A stretch of DNA of 64,000 bases from Xanthobacteraceae bacterium (GCA_019745775.1 JAIESR010000006.1:186001-250000), one strand, 5' to 3'. Counted from the stretch's first letter, positions 1 through 8,182 are shown. Notes: generated from the sequence alone by a model not told the origin. Made by a program: numbers and translations.

Positions 1-73
1 CAGGTGCGGTGATGCCCGCCAGACTGGCTGTGAGCACGATCGGCAGACCAAAAGTGATGACAGCTCGCCGCAT
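1..73 (-). CDS. Start of a secreted-protein gene, cut by the window edge
   Basis: An ATG at 73 opens a frame running leftwards off the window. The 24 residues visible start with Met-Arg-Arg and continue as a hydrophobic stretch rich in Ile, Leu, Ala and Gly, which looks like a Sec signal peptide. No lipobox cysteine is seen before the edge. There is no clear ribosome binding site upstream, so the call rests on the signal-peptide character only. The function cannot be said. Confidence 0.4.
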   Translation of the reverse strand, partial: MRRAVITFGLPIVLTASLAGITAP

Positions 74-133
74 TCGGCGGCAAGTCTACAGGCTATTGTG
101 GCGAGAAACGATCCGGGTGTGGAACCGGCGTGC

Positions 134-394
134 TTATTGTCGCGCCAGCGGCAGCGAAAATTCGCCGTTACGGATGCGCTTGGCGAGCCCTTCGGCAAAA
201 CGCGCGGCGGCTTCCTCTCCATAGGTCGTCACGAATTCGGCGAACGCCGTGAACAGGCAGGCCTGCGCCAGGCAGTCGCCGTCGATGCCGTCGAGCCGCG
301 CTTCCGCCCAGGCTTCGTGTAGATAGCCGAGCGCGGCGCGCTTCTGCTCATGGTCCGGACGCGCGGCCGGAGCCCGAAAAGCCTGCACTGTCAT
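134..394 (-). CDS. Small hypothetical protein (86 aa)
   Basis: I chose the ATG at 394 rather than the longer frame opening at 460 because an AGAGGGG stretch lies just upstream of it, while the extra 22 residues are Arg-rich and look like untranslated leader. The product is a short soluble protein, probably helical, with an acidic and Ala-rich middle and no signal peptide or membrane segment. It shares its strand with the two genes to its right. I do not recognise the family. Its length and RBS make it a likely real gene. Confidence 0.55.
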   Translation of the reverse strand: MTVQAFRAPAARPDHEQKRAALGYLHEAWAEARLDGIDGDCLAQACLFTAFAEFVTTYGEEAAARFAEGLAKRIRNGEFSLPLARQ

Positions 395-510
395 GCTGAT
401 ATCGCCCCTCTGCCGAATTTTTCGGCGCGCGTTCCCCACGAACGAGCGGGACGTTACCACGCAGATTCTACCCGGCCAGCCCGGACTTTAAAAAAGGTTA
501 ACACAGGCAA

Positions 511-906
511 TCAGTTACCGTAGCGGGCGGTGACTTCACGTGCGATCCGCGAACCTTCTTCGAGATAGCGGCGGATCACGATGTCGGCGGCCGGCGTGCA
601 GGTGCGGTAGCTCTGCTGAAAACCGCGATAGCCGCGGTTGAAACTAGCGATCATGCGAGCGCGGCGCTCGCCGGTCGGCGCCTCGGCGTCAATCAGGGCC
701 TGGACCTCGGTGCGCCACTTCTGGCCGTCGTTGGCCCCGCACAAGCCCCGCAAGTAGTGCAGCGCGCCCATGATCTCGGCCAGCCGATGCAGATTGCCGT
801 CATAAGGGGCAGCAGGCTGCGCACGCGCCGGTTCGCCGGCAAGCGCGAAGGCAAGTGGCGCCATGAGAAGCGCGGCCGTGAGACGTCGGGGTATCGGCAA
901 GGCCAT
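511..906 (-). CDS. TIGR02301 family exported protein
   Basis: This 131-residue protein begins with a basic start and a hydrophobic Ala/Leu stretch ending near residue 30 in an Ala-x-Ala-type site, so it is probably exported. The mature part carries the features I associate with TIGR02301, a conserved protein of unknown function in Rhizobiales: an L-A-E-I-M-G-A-L-H-Y-L-R block near residues 42-53, an R-R-A-R-x-I-A-S-F-N-R-G-Y block, and an R-T-C-T-P-A-A block with paired cysteines (one near residue 56, one near residue 102) that could form a disulfide. The NUDIX gene lies 93 bases upstream on the same strand, a pairing I recall from related genomes. The function is unknown. Confidence 0.8.
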   Translation of the reverse strand: MALPIPRRLTAALLMAPLAFALAGEPARAQPAAPYDGNLHRLAEIMGALHYLRGLCGANDGQKWRTEVQALIDAEAPTGERRARMIASFNRGYRGFQQSYRTCTPAADIVIRRYLEEGSRIAREVTARYGN

Positions 907-999
907 GGGGCAATCGGCATAGGCCTGCAGGCCGGTGCCCGCAAGCCATACTCCAGGATCGCCATGTAAGCCGCCGGAATGATGGCGGCTTGCCTCAAT

Positions 1000-1443
1000 T
1001 CAACGCGCGGCCTTCAGTTGCTCCACCGCGTTGGCCACGATCTCGGCGAGTCCCGGTGTGGTCGGCATCGAGGCTACCTCGGCGGGGTCGACCCAGCGCC
1101 ATTCGCTCAGCTCTTCGTTGAGCTTCGGCTCGCCCGCGACCCAGCGGGCGGCGAATGGCAGGATCACGAAATGCCGCTCGACCTTGTCCTCGGCATCGCG
1201 GGCCACCACCTCGCGGTAGCCGGCGAGCGCCACCGGCTCGATGGTGAGCGACGTCTCCTCGTCGACCTCGCGCTTCACGGCCTCGGTTAGTGTCTCGCCG
1301 GCCTCGACCACGCCGCCTGGCAGGCTGTAAAGACCACCCGCCGGGTTGCGTGCACGGCGCACGATCAGCACCTTGCCGTCGCGCAGAATCGCGGCGCTGA
1401 CCGCCAGGAACGGACGGGTCGGATAGGTCCTTGCATCGGCCAC
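1000..1443 (-). CDS. NUDIX hydrolase
   Basis: NUDIX enzymes hydrolyse nucleoside diphosphates linked to another group, using divalent metal. The NUDIX box lies near residues 43-66: a Gly-Gly start, the spaced Glu (E-A-G-E-T), then R-E-V-D-E-E-T-S-L. The glycine near the end of the consensus (REUxEExGU) is a serine here, a mild deviation. At 147 residues it is a single-domain enzyme with no signal peptide. The substrate cannot be read from sequence; ADP-ribose-like or oxidised nucleotides are usual for this size. It diverges from the SRAP gene across 41 bases, which must hold both promoters, and is followed on its strand by the TIGR02301 gene. Confidence 0.88.
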   Translation of the reverse strand: MADARTYPTRPFLAVSAAILRDGKVLIVRRARNPAGGLYSLPGGVVEAGETLTEAVKREVDEETSLTIEPVALAGYREVVARDAEDKVERHFVILPFAARWVAGEPKLNEELSEWRWVDPAEVASMPTTPGLAEIVANAVEQLKAAR

Positions 1444-1484
1444 GTGGAATCGGGCTCCGTTGGGGGGCTCTTCAGGACCATAGC

Positions 1485-2258
1485 ATGTGCGGACGCTATC
1501 TCATTACCTCGAGCCCGGAAGCGATGCGGCAGCTGTTCGCCTATCTGGAGCAGCCGAATTTCCCGCCGCGCTACAACGTGGCGCCGACGCAGCCGATCCC
1601 GATCGTGCGGTTGTTCGAAGGCCGGCGGCAATTCGTGCTGGTGCGTTGGGGTCTGATCCCGGCCTGGGTCAAAGATCCGAAAACGTTCTCACTGCTGCTG
1701 CAGGCGCGCAGCGACACCGTGCTCGACAAGCCCTCGTTCAAGAATGCGATGAGATATCGCCGCTGCCTGATCCCGGCTGACGGCTTCTACGAGTGGAACG
1801 AGGACACGACCCCGCGCCGGCCCTATGTGGTGCGGCCGACGCACGGCGGTCCGGTGGCGTTCGCCGGCTTGTGGGAGAGCTGGATGGGGCCGAACGGCGA
1901 GGAGCTCGAAACCGCGGTCGTCATCACCACCGAGGCGAACAAGACGCTGCATCCGATCCATTTCCGGATGCCGGCGGTGATTCCGACGGAGGCCTTCGAC
2001 ATGTGGCTCGATTGCCGCAGCGTCGATGCCGAAACCGCGGCGGCACTGCTGGTGCCTGCGCCGGAGGATTTGTTCGAGGCCTATGAGATTTCGCCGGCGG
2101 TGAACCGCGTGGCGAACGACTATCCGGGCTTGCTCGAGCCGGTACGGAGGCTGGCGCCGACAACGGGTATCGAACCCGCGGAGGCTGCCGCCGCTCCCGC
2201 TCCGTCAAAACGTCCCCGGAAACCGAAGAAGGACGACCGGCAGTCTTCGTTGTTTTGA
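1485..2258 (+). CDS. SOS response-associated peptidase (SRAP/YedK/HMCES family)
   Basis: SRAP proteins form a thiazolidine DNA-protein crosslink with abasic sites in single-stranded DNA, using Cys2 after removal of the initiator Met. I set the start at 1485 because the sequence then begins Met-Cys-Gly-Arg-Tyr, which places the essential Cys at position 2; the longer frame from 1431 would abolish this. Other family marks are the Y-N-V-A-P-T-Q motif near residue 29, the R-R-C-L-I-P-A-D-G-F-Y-E-W block near residue 90, and a later H-x-R-M-P motif near the catalytic His. The 257-residue length is normal, with a basic Lys/Arg-rich tail after about residue 235. It is divergent from the NUDIX gene. 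Confidence 0.92.
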   Translation: MCGRYLITSSPEAMRQLFAYLEQPNFPPRYNVAPTQPIPIVRLFEGRRQFVLVRWGLIPAWVKDPKTFSLLLQARSDTVLDKPSFKNAMRYRRCLIPADGFYEWNEDTTPRRPYVVRPTHGGPVAFAGLWESWMGPNGEELETAVVITTEANKTLHPIHFRMPAVIPTEAFDMWLDCRSVDAETAAALLVPAPEDLFEAYEISPAVNRVANDYPGLLEPVRRLAPTTGIEPAEAAAAPAPSKRPRKPKKDDRQSSLF

Positions 2259-2339
2259 TCGGCTGTGATGACGTCGCGCCGGGACTTGCGCCGGCGGCCG
2301 CTGTTATAGATCGTGTATTGAACCGTGCTGGGGAGTGCA

Positions 2340-3680
2340 ATGCCTGAGACCGAAGATTGGATCGACATCGGCGCGGCGGTCGAACTGTCGAAGCAGCCGC
2401 TGCAGCAGGTGAGGGCCGGCAACCGCGACTTTGCTGTGTCCTTCAAGGACGGCCAGTTCGGCGTGATCGCGAATGGATGCAACCACGTCGGCGGCCCGCT
2501 CGGCGGTGGCCGCCTCGACGGCGAGTACGTGACCTGCCCGTGGCACGGCTGGAAATTCCAACGCTGCACCGGTTTGGGCGAGCCCGGCTTCGAAGAGGAC
2601 GCCGTGCCTTCCTACCCGGTCAAGGTCGAGCGCTCGCGCGTATGGATCAATCTCGCGGCAGCGACGCGGCGCTCGCGCAAGCCGCACGATCCGCATCCGC
2701 TCGCGCGCGAACCCAGGCGCGAGCCCGGACCGTTGCGGGTCGCGGGCATCTCGACCACGGTCATGGACTTGAACCTTCCGCGCTTTTCCGGCTCCGATCA
2801 TCTTCTCGAATGCGCGCTGAAATCGGCGGCCGAGCATGGCGCGGAGACGAAGCTGATCCGGCTCAACGAGCTGAAATTCCGGCCGTGCGAAGGCTACTAT
2901 TCGAAGTCGGCGCGTGCCTGCACCTGGCCGTGCTCGATCACCGAGATGGACAAGGCCGACGAGATGGATCGCGTCTACGAGGCCTTCGTGCACTGGGCGG
3001 ACGCGGTGATCGTCGCCTCGCCGATCCGCTGGGGCGCCGCCTCCTCGCTCTATTTCAAGATGGCGGAGCGGCTCAACTGCGTGCAGAACGCCGTTACGAT
3101 CAACAACCGGGTGCTGAAGCAACAGAAAAAGGTAGATATGACGGATACACCCGACGCTGGCGTATTGCCGGCCGCCACCGACCTTGATTCTATCATCACG
3201 CGCGCGCTCGCCGAGCGCGGCGATGGCGAGTCAGGAACCGGCGCCAAAAACTCCCCCGCAGCAACGGCCTCCGATGCGTCCGCATCCGAACCTGCCCAAG
3301 TTGCCCCATCAGGCGACCCGTCGCCGGCGGCCGAACCTGCATCGCCGATGCAGCCGATCGAGCCGCCGGCGCGCTGGACGCCGGACAAGAAGGCCGCGTT
3401 TGCGACCTGGCCGCGCGACGTGCAGGAAACTGTCGTCGCGCGGAACGGCGAGCTCGAGGCCGACTACACGCGCAAGACCCAGGAGGCCGCGGACTTAAGG
3501 AGAACTGCCGAGCCGCTTCTGAAAGCGATCAAGCCCTTCGAAGCCTATTTGAACGAGCTCGCCCCGATCATCGGCCAGACCCCCGACACGATGATCGCGA
3601 GCCTGCTCGGCGTCGAATACCAGCTTCGCAAAGGCGATCCGCATTCATACTCGCTATGCCCGTTCAACGTTTCACAGTAA
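2340..3680 (+). pseudogene. Truncated Rieske-flavodoxin oxidoreductase fused in frame to a phage-like ORF
   Basis: The ATG at 2340 is preceded by GGGGAG at ideal spacing and was preferred over the GTG at 2325. Residues 1-110 are a Rieske [2Fe-2S] domain with Cys47-x-His49 and Cys66-x2-His69. Residues about 122-262 match an NADPH-dependent FMN reductase/flavodoxin-type domain, but this stops at N-N-R-V-L, where intact homologues, as I recall them, continue for roughly 80 more residues. At about 3112-3120 the sequence switches, without a stop, into an unrelated Pro/Ala-rich and then charged protein that resembles phage head or scaffold-type proteins. The last part of the flavin domain is therefore missing and the redox enzyme is probably broken. 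A tRNA 3' fragment lies about 110 bases downstream, suggesting an integration or excision scar. Confidence 0.72.
3138..3680 (+). CDS. Phage-like hypothetical protein, probably truncated at its 3' end
   Basis: This ATG is in frame with the preceding Rieske-flavodoxin remnant but has its own AAGG-type RBS (AAAAAGGTAGAT before ATG), so it is likely the native start of a transferred gene. The 180 residues comprise a low-complexity Ala/Ser/Pro/Glu region (about 30-75), then a W-P-R-D-V-Q-E-T-V block followed by a D-Y-T-R-K-T-Q-E-A-A segment and helices. This architecture recalls phage scaffold-like hypothetical proteins in rhizobial prophages. The final dozen residues before the stop look unrelated to the helical part, so the gene probably ends early at another junction near 3645. 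The role is inferred from resemblance only. Confidence 0.5.
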   Translation: MTDTPDAGVLPAATDLDSIITRALAERGDGESGTGAKNSPAATASDASASEPAQVAPSGDPSPAAEPASPMQPIEPPARWTPDKKAAFATWPRDVQETVVARNGELEADYTRKTQEAADLRRTAEPLLKAIKPFEAYLNELAPIIGQTPDTMIASLLGVEYQLRKGDPHSYSLCPFNVSQ

Positions 3681-3792
3681 ACTTGTGTCCGCCAATGTTT
3701 CGCCAATGATATCCGAGTACCGAGCGAGAACGGACGTAACCGAACGATCGCTTAAGTCTCTGATTTCGTTGGATCGTGCGGGGGCCGTGTCT

Positions 3793-3839
3793 CGCTCATA
3801 ACGGTCTGGTTGGAGGTTCGAGTCCTCCCGGGCCCACCA
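3793..3839 (+). other. 3' part of a tRNA with CAU anticodon (probable att site)
   Basis: Bases 3795-3801 are CTCATAA, the anticodon loop of a CAU tRNA. The 3' half of the anticodon stem (CGGTC, 3802-3806), a perfect T-arm (GGAGG, loop TTCGAGT, CCTCC, 3812-3828), the 3' acceptor strand CGGGCCC (3829-3835) and ACCA (3836-3839) follow. The 5' half (acceptor strand, D-arm, 5' anticodon stem) is absent: the five bases before the loop do not pair. This is what an integrase attachment core left in a tRNA 3' end looks like. It lies at the edge of the phage-like sequence. Confidence 0.75.
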
Positions 3840-3878
3840 GCATTTTAGCGACATTTCTTTGGTCGCGCGGCCCGCTTC

Positions 3879-3913
3879 GAAAAAGAAAAAAGAGGCGCCG
3901 ATGTAGCGCCTCT
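3879..3913 (-). terminator. Intrinsic terminator of the Gly/Tyr-rich protein gene
   Basis: AGAGGCGC (3891-3898) pairs perfectly with GCGCCTCT (3906-3913) around a 7-base loop. Read on the minus strand, the stem is followed by an almost uninterrupted T run (3890 down to 3879), as expected for an intrinsic terminator 25 bases past the stop at 3939. A shorter T tract lies on the plus side. Confidence 0.8.
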
Positions 3914-3938
3914 TTGGTTTACCGAAGTTCTTTGGAGC

Positions 3939-4376
3939 CTAGCGGCACATCCAGCTCGGGTAGCCGCTTGCCTGATAGCGGTCAGCCGGACATTCGGGCG
4001 CTGAGCCCGGCGAAGTGGCGGCCGAGCCGTTGCCGTAGTTCCAATTCGATCGATAGCGCGGAGCGACGTATCCTGGAGCCGCGCCATAAGCGTAGTACCC
4101 GCCCGGTGCGGCGCCGTAAGCGTAATAACCATCATTGTAGTAGCTTTGCGCCAGCGCACCTCCGATGATCGCGCCGGCAGCGAACCCGGCCACCGGGCCG
4201 ATCCCTCGGTCGCCGCGATGCCAGCGGCGATATTGCACCTGCTCGATGCCGCTGGCTTGCGCATTGCTGAGCGCGATCGGATGGGAGAGCGGTGCCGCCG
4301 ATGCGGGAGCAGCGACCGGCGCAATGGCCGATCCAGCAAGCAGAACTGCTGCGAGTGTCTTTGTCGGTAGCGTCAT
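3939..4376 (-). CDS. Small secreted Gly/Tyr-rich protein (BA14K-like)
   Basis: The ATG at 4376 has GGAG six bases upstream and is preferred over a TTG at 4388. The 145-residue product has a classic Sec signal peptide ending near A-S-A-A (about residue 28). A glycine-zipper segment (V-A-G-F-A-A-G-A-I-I-G-G) lies near residues 62-77, followed by a tandem repeat of Y-Y-A-Y-G-A-A-P-G (about 85-103). Two cysteines sit at the C-terminus (C-P-A-D and W-M-C-R). The architecture resembles BA14K and related small envelope proteins of Rhizobiales, but the C-terminal motif is not the typical BA14K one. It is probably periplasmic or surface associated. The gene stands alone with its own terminator. Confidence 0.75.
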   Translation of the reverse strand: MTLPTKTLAAVLLAGSAIAPVAAPASAAPLSHPIALSNAQASGIEQVQYRRWHRGDRGIGPVAGFAAGAIIGGALAQSYYNDGYYAYGAAPGGYYAYGAAPGYVAPRYRSNWNYGNGSAATSPGSAPECPADRYQASGYPSWMCR

Positions 4377-4612
4377 TTCGAACTCCAATGTTGGTGTTTT
4401 CGGGCGCCGTTACGACGCATCCTGCATGCTAAACCGTGGGGCTGGTAAAGACGTTCCAGGTTCCCCTGCGTTCTCAGATAAACAAGCGTTCACGACAGTG
4501 TGTGCACCTGGAGCGAAGCCGCGTTCCGTGCGGGTTGCAGACTGCGAGCCTCTGCTCGCCGCAAAGTCCCGTCGCCGGGAAGACGACGGAACCCCGGGCG
4601 GCGAAATGCGCG

Positions 4613-6382
4613 CTAACGGTCGTTCGGTGTTGCGCCGGACGCCGCGTTGTGTTGCCCGTTGATTACGACCCGCTGGGGCTCGCGCAGCCCCAGTCGCGCG
4701 CTTGGCGCGACCGCAACCGTATGAATGTAGAAATGCGTGGGCGCGTCCGGCTCCTCGCCCATGACCGTGGATGGTGCGGAGATGATCGGGAATCCGCCGC
4801 ACTCGCCAAACCAGTCGATATGGCGATGGCCGTGCATGACGACAACCCGGTCGGCAAAGCCCTGCAGACGGCGGACGAACCATTGGCCGTTGATGAGCGT
4901 CGTGCCAATCCGTTCGGATAGTGCGGCGGCGGCGCGAGGATATTCGATCGGATGGTGATGGATGCATATGATCCAGCCGGCGCGCGGATACTGCGCCATG
5001 GCGCCGGCGACACCGGCGAATTGATCGGCCGACACCAACCCGAGCGCATTCGTGAACGAGAAGTGCGCGTCGGCATTCGAGTTGAGCAGCAGGATGCCGA
5101 GCCCGTTTTCGTGGCTCGGCGGCAGCGCCATGGGAAACACGTTAGACCAGAGGTCGTCCAATTCGGAGTGCAGGCGCGGCCTGCCGGTGTTGGCAAACGA
5201 CATCATCCGTTCGAGATGCGGCGTCAAGGCATCTTCGAGTGTTCCGCCAAGACGGCATGTTTTCCGATCGATGACGTGGACACGTGACCCCTGGATGGCG
5301 TTGAGCGCCGACAAGGTGCGAAGCTTTCGCAGCTTCTTGTACGGGCTGGTCGGCAGATCGAACTGGGCGGGGTTGACGCGGCTGACGATGTTGATGTCAT
5401 GGTTGCCGGGTATCAGCAGCGTCAGCTTTGCCAGTTCTGGGAACGAAGCGATCGCGCTCATGAACTCGGCCCATTCAGCCGAGAGTCCGGCGTCGGTGAT
5501 GTCACCGCTGATCAGCACGGCATCAAGCGGATGCTCCGAATGGATGCTGCGCAGCGTCTCCAGCGCTCGGACGAAACGGTCGTTGCCACGCGGTCCTGAG
5601 CGGCCGCTTTCGATCCGAAAGCCATATCGTTCGCCGACGATATGAATGTCCGAGAGATGGGCGATGCGCCAGGTCCGCGCGCCCTCGGGTGCCGAAGCGA
5701 ACCGCTTGAACGCGCGGGTCGGCGGTATCGTGGCGTCGGCAATCGACCAGACCATGACCGCGACCGCGACGTAGGCCGCGACGATCGCTATGCTGTTCGC
5801 CAGGACATTCTTCACCAGCGTGACCGGGGAATAAAGCGCCGAAAATTCGACCAGCAGGCGCGTGTAGGGCAACACCAGCAGCAAGATCGCGATCGACAGC
5901 AGGCAGATGATCGCTCCCGACAGGATGGCGGTCGCCGACCGCCATCTTGTTCGCCTCGCGTCTGCAACGTCTTCTGGCAGCAGTCGGTCGCCAATTTGAT
6001 TCAGAAGCTCGCGGCAGACTGCATAGACCGGCTGTACGGCCAGCGAATTGAGCGACCAGAAGTTTCGCTCGGCGAGCCGGAAGAGCCTGCGGCCGCCGAA
6101 CAGCCCTGCAATGATGAGGCCGACAAGCAGCAGGGCAGGGAGGAGGCCGTAGAGCAGCGAGCTGAATTTCTGGACGACGATATTACCCCACACCGAAGCC
6201 AGGATGGGTACTGCGCCGAGCATGAAGGCGGGGAGACCAAGCAGCACGAACCACGCAACGACCAGTTTCGGAAGGCTGATCTCGGCCAGCAGGCTGCCGG
6301 CGAGCGACAGCATCGAGCGATTCTTGGAGCTCGAAGCATCGCTTTCAAGGTCGCCGTCGCGGGGATCGAGGAAGGAGTTCAT
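4613..6382 (-). CDS. Membrane-anchored metallophosphoesterase
   Basis: I place the start at the ATG at 6382 (589 aa); the frame remains open upstream to 6565, but that part runs through a tandem repeat and a tRNA-like relic. Four hydrophobic segments (about 40-62, 77-96, 150-172, 193-213) anchor the N-terminal third. The C-terminal part has all calcineurin-like phosphoesterase blocks: L-S-D-I-H (about 244), G-D-I-T-D, G-N-H-D (about 327), I-H-H-H (about 472) and G-H-R-H (about 517). It should hydrolyse a phosphoester with a two-metal centre at the membrane; lipid or nucleotide substrates are both possible. No operon partner is visible. The 236 bases between its stop and the next gene hold nothing I can recognise. 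Confidence 0.82.
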   Translation of the reverse strand: MNSFLDPRDGDLESDASSSKNRSMLSLAGSLLAEISLPKLVVAWFVLLGLPAFMLGAVPILASVWGNIVVQKFSSLLYGLLPALLLVGLIIAGLFGGRRLFRLAERNFWSLNSLAVQPVYAVCRELLNQIGDRLLPEDVADARRTRWRSATAILSGAIICLLSIAILLLVLPYTRLLVEFSALYSPVTLVKNVLANSIAIVAAYVAVAVMVWSIADATIPPTRAFKRFASAPEGARTWRIAHLSDIHIVGERYGFRIESGRSGPRGNDRFVRALETLRSIHSEHPLDAVLISGDITDAGLSAEWAEFMSAIASFPELAKLTLLIPGNHDINIVSRVNPAQFDLPTSPYKKLRKLRTLSALNAIQGSRVHVIDRKTCRLGGTLEDALTPHLERMMSFANTGRPRLHSELDDLWSNVFPMALPPSHENGLGILLLNSNADAHFSFTNALGLVSADQFAGVAGAMAQYPRAGWIICIHHHPIEYPRAAAALSERIGTTLINGQWFVRRLQGFADRVVVMHGHRHIDWFGECGGFPIISAPSTVMGEEPDAPTHFYIHTVAVAPSARLGLREPQRVVINGQHNAASGATPNDR

Positions 6383-6461
6383 GTCGAGGTCATCCAGAGA
6401 ATAGGCCAACAATTGCGTGCGATATACTGCAATCAAACAAGAAAAACGTGATTCATTATCA

Positions 6462-6493
6462 CGCGAATCGTCAGGATCGCGCGAATCGTCAGG
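6462..6493 (+). repeat. Two-copy direct repeat, 18-base period
   Basis: The 14-base unit CGCGAATCGTCAGG occurs at 6462-6475 and again at 6480-6493, separated by four bases. It lies in the 271-base gap between the phosphoesterase start and the MmgE/PrpD stop. No coding or RNA role is evident. Confidence 0.6.
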
Positions 6494-6530
6494 CCTTGTC
6501 GGCTCTTCCGGGCCAAGCCCGCCGTTCAGG

Positions 6531-6564
6531 ACGGTCTGTTTCAGGTTCGCGTCCTGCCGGGCCA
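6531..6564 (+). repeat. Degenerate copy of the tRNA 3' core seen at 3801
   Basis: The bases from ACGGTCTG to CCGGGCC align with 3801-3835 with one gap and a handful of mismatches. The T-loop TTCGCGT is kept, but the T-stem is imperfect (TCAGG against CCTGC) and no CCA follows. No 5' half of a tRNA is found upstream. It is either a decayed attachment site or a fragment of a related tRNA. Confidence 0.4.
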
Positions 6565-6653
6565 ATCACGCTGCATGGCTATTGCTGCGCGCTTCTTCCG
6601 TTGTTGAAACACCACGCAGCGACCCGATGGGGCGCAGTCAGCGCGCACGGTCG

Positions 6654-8060
6654 TTATCGCGCTTCGGTTTTCAGCAATCGGATCAGGTCCCTTGCTTTTG
6701 GAAGATCCTCCATGCCAAGCACGGCCTGCACCAGCGCATCCTGCTGGCTCTTCGGCATGGCCGCGCGGGTGAGCTTGCGGAATTTGTCGACGATCTCCTC
6801 GCTGGTCGCGAAGGATTGCTCGCTGCCGCGCGGCGCCTCGCGCGTCTCGCTCTCGACCGTGCCGTCGCGGAAATGGATATTGACGCGCGTCATATGACGG
6901 AATTTGTTGCCGCGTGCCGTAATCGCGGGGTCTTCGACGACCTCAACCTTCCGCGACAGCGCCATGCGCTTGGGATCGGCGACCATCTCTTCGGTAAACT
7001 GGTCGACAAAGCAATCGCCCTCGAGCAGCAGCGTCGCCACACAATAGGGGAGGTTGAGCTGCGCGGACGTCAGGCCTTCCGGCTTGTAAGGCCAGCCGAC
7101 ATGGTCGGCGGTGACCTGCGAGCCATGCACGACCACCTTGTCGAGATCGTTGAGCGTGAACGGCCGGCGCTTCTGGATGTCGCGGATCGAGTCGAGCGTG
7201 GTGTGGTTCGAGCCGACGCAGGAATAGAATTTGAGCGCGATGCCCATGGTCTCGAAGCGTTCACCGAAACCCGCGCTCAGCTCCTCGAGCTTGAAACGGT
7301 CGTTCGAGCGCGAGAACGTCGTGCAGAAGCCCCCGTACGGCGCCTCGAACACGTCGACGATGCCGGTGAAGCCGTCCTTCGCGAGCAGCGCGCCGTAGAG
7401 CCCGCTCTGCGCCGAACGTCCGGCGTGCATGCGCTTGACCATGGCGCCGTATTGTGCGGCCATCAGGCCGGCGGCCTGCGTGCCGGCGATGCCGAGCGCG
7501 TGCACGGTCTGCTCCGCGTTAAGCTTGAGCCCGCGCGCCGCGCCGGCGACTGCGGAGAACACGCCGACCGTGGCGCCGGAATGCCAGCCCTGGCCGATAT
7601 GCTCCTGCCCCATGCATTTGCCGACGCGCGGCCCGATCTCGTAGCCGGCGAGTGCCGCGACCAGCAATTCACGTCCGGTGAGATCGGCGTGGCTCTCTGC
7701 TACGGCAAACAGGGCGGGCAGGGTGACGGCGCCGACATGCAGCACGCCGACGCGGTGCACGTCGTCGAGCTCGAAGCTCTGCACCTCGGTGCCGTTCACC
7801 AGTGCGGCATTGGTGGAGGAGAGCGCGAGGTCGGTGCCCCACACCGATGTCGTCCGTGTGGCGTCGAGTTTCCCGAATGTGTCCTGGACAATGCGACACC
7901 ATTCGAGCTTGGCGCCGTAGATCGCGCAACCGAGCGAGTCGAGGATCAGGAGCTTCAGCCGTTCGCGGACGCCGGCGGGGATCTCTTCGTAGCGGACGCC
8001 GGAGACGAACTCGGCGATCTTTCGCGTGTGGATGTTGTCGGTGCCGGTATGTTCTGCCAT
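6654..8060 (-). CDS. MmgE/PrpD family protein (first copy)
   Basis: The MmgE/PrpD family includes 2-methylcitrate dehydratase and cis-aconitate decarboxylase, which act on di- and tricarboxylic acids without an iron-sulfur cluster. This 468-residue protein has the family layout: an N-terminal helical domain with L-D-S-L-G-C-A-I-Y-G (about 41-50), an E-L-D-D-V-H-R region, a G-Y-E-I-G-P-R-V segment, and the later M-K-R-M-H-A-G-R block. GAGAG precedes the ATG. It is divergent from the tcuA-like gene across 122 bases, so the two probably share a regulatory region. With the second PrpD at 9716 it points to tricarboxylate or aconitate-type chemistry, but the precise reaction is inferred. Confidence 0.85.
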   Translation of the reverse strand: MAEHTGTDNIHTRKIAEFVSGVRYEEIPAGVRERLKLLILDSLGCAIYGAKLEWCRIVQDTFGKLDATRTTSVWGTDLALSSTNAALVNGTEVQSFELDDVHRVGVLHVGAVTLPALFAVAESHADLTGRELLVAALAGYEIGPRVGKCMGQEHIGQGWHSGATVGVFSAVAGAARGLKLNAEQTVHALGIAGTQAAGLMAAQYGAMVKRMHAGRSAQSGLYGALLAKDGFTGIVDVFEAPYGGFCTTFSRSNDRFKLEELSAGFGERFETMGIALKFYSCVGSNHTTLDSIRDIQKRRPFTLNDLDKVVVHGSQVTADHVGWPYKPEGLTSAQLNLPYCVATLLLEGDCFVDQFTEEMVADPKRMALSRKVEVVEDPAITARGNKFRHMTRVNIHFRDGTVESETREAPRGSEQSFATSEEIVDKFRKLTRAAMPKSQQDALVQAVLGMEDLPKARDLIRLLKTEAR

Positions 8061-8182
8061 CGAGGCTCTCGACTGGAGGGGCGAACGAGGCGCAACACGC
8101 GACGTCCTTTTGGGTGGCGGCGAAAATCTAGACAGCCCTGACTCGGCTGTCTACAGTCTGCGGCGCAGACACAGGCTTCCTA

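Noticed and set aside
2325-2339. GTG at 2325 as the start of the Rieske gene
   Set aside because: The ATG at 2340 has GGGGAG at ideal spacing; the GTG has no RBS.
3672-3854. A 60-residue minus-strand ORF over the tRNA fragment
   Set aside because: Its first half is the translation of the tRNA T-arm and acceptor. Such ORFs are common artefacts at tRNA 3' ends.
6462-6493. Possible CRISPR or satellite array at the two-copy repeat
   Set aside because: Only two copies are present, with a four-base spacer and no cas genes.
6383-6565. N-terminal extension of the metallophosphoesterase to 6565
   Set aside because: The added residues are translated from the tandem repeat and the tRNA-like relic and have no family similarity.
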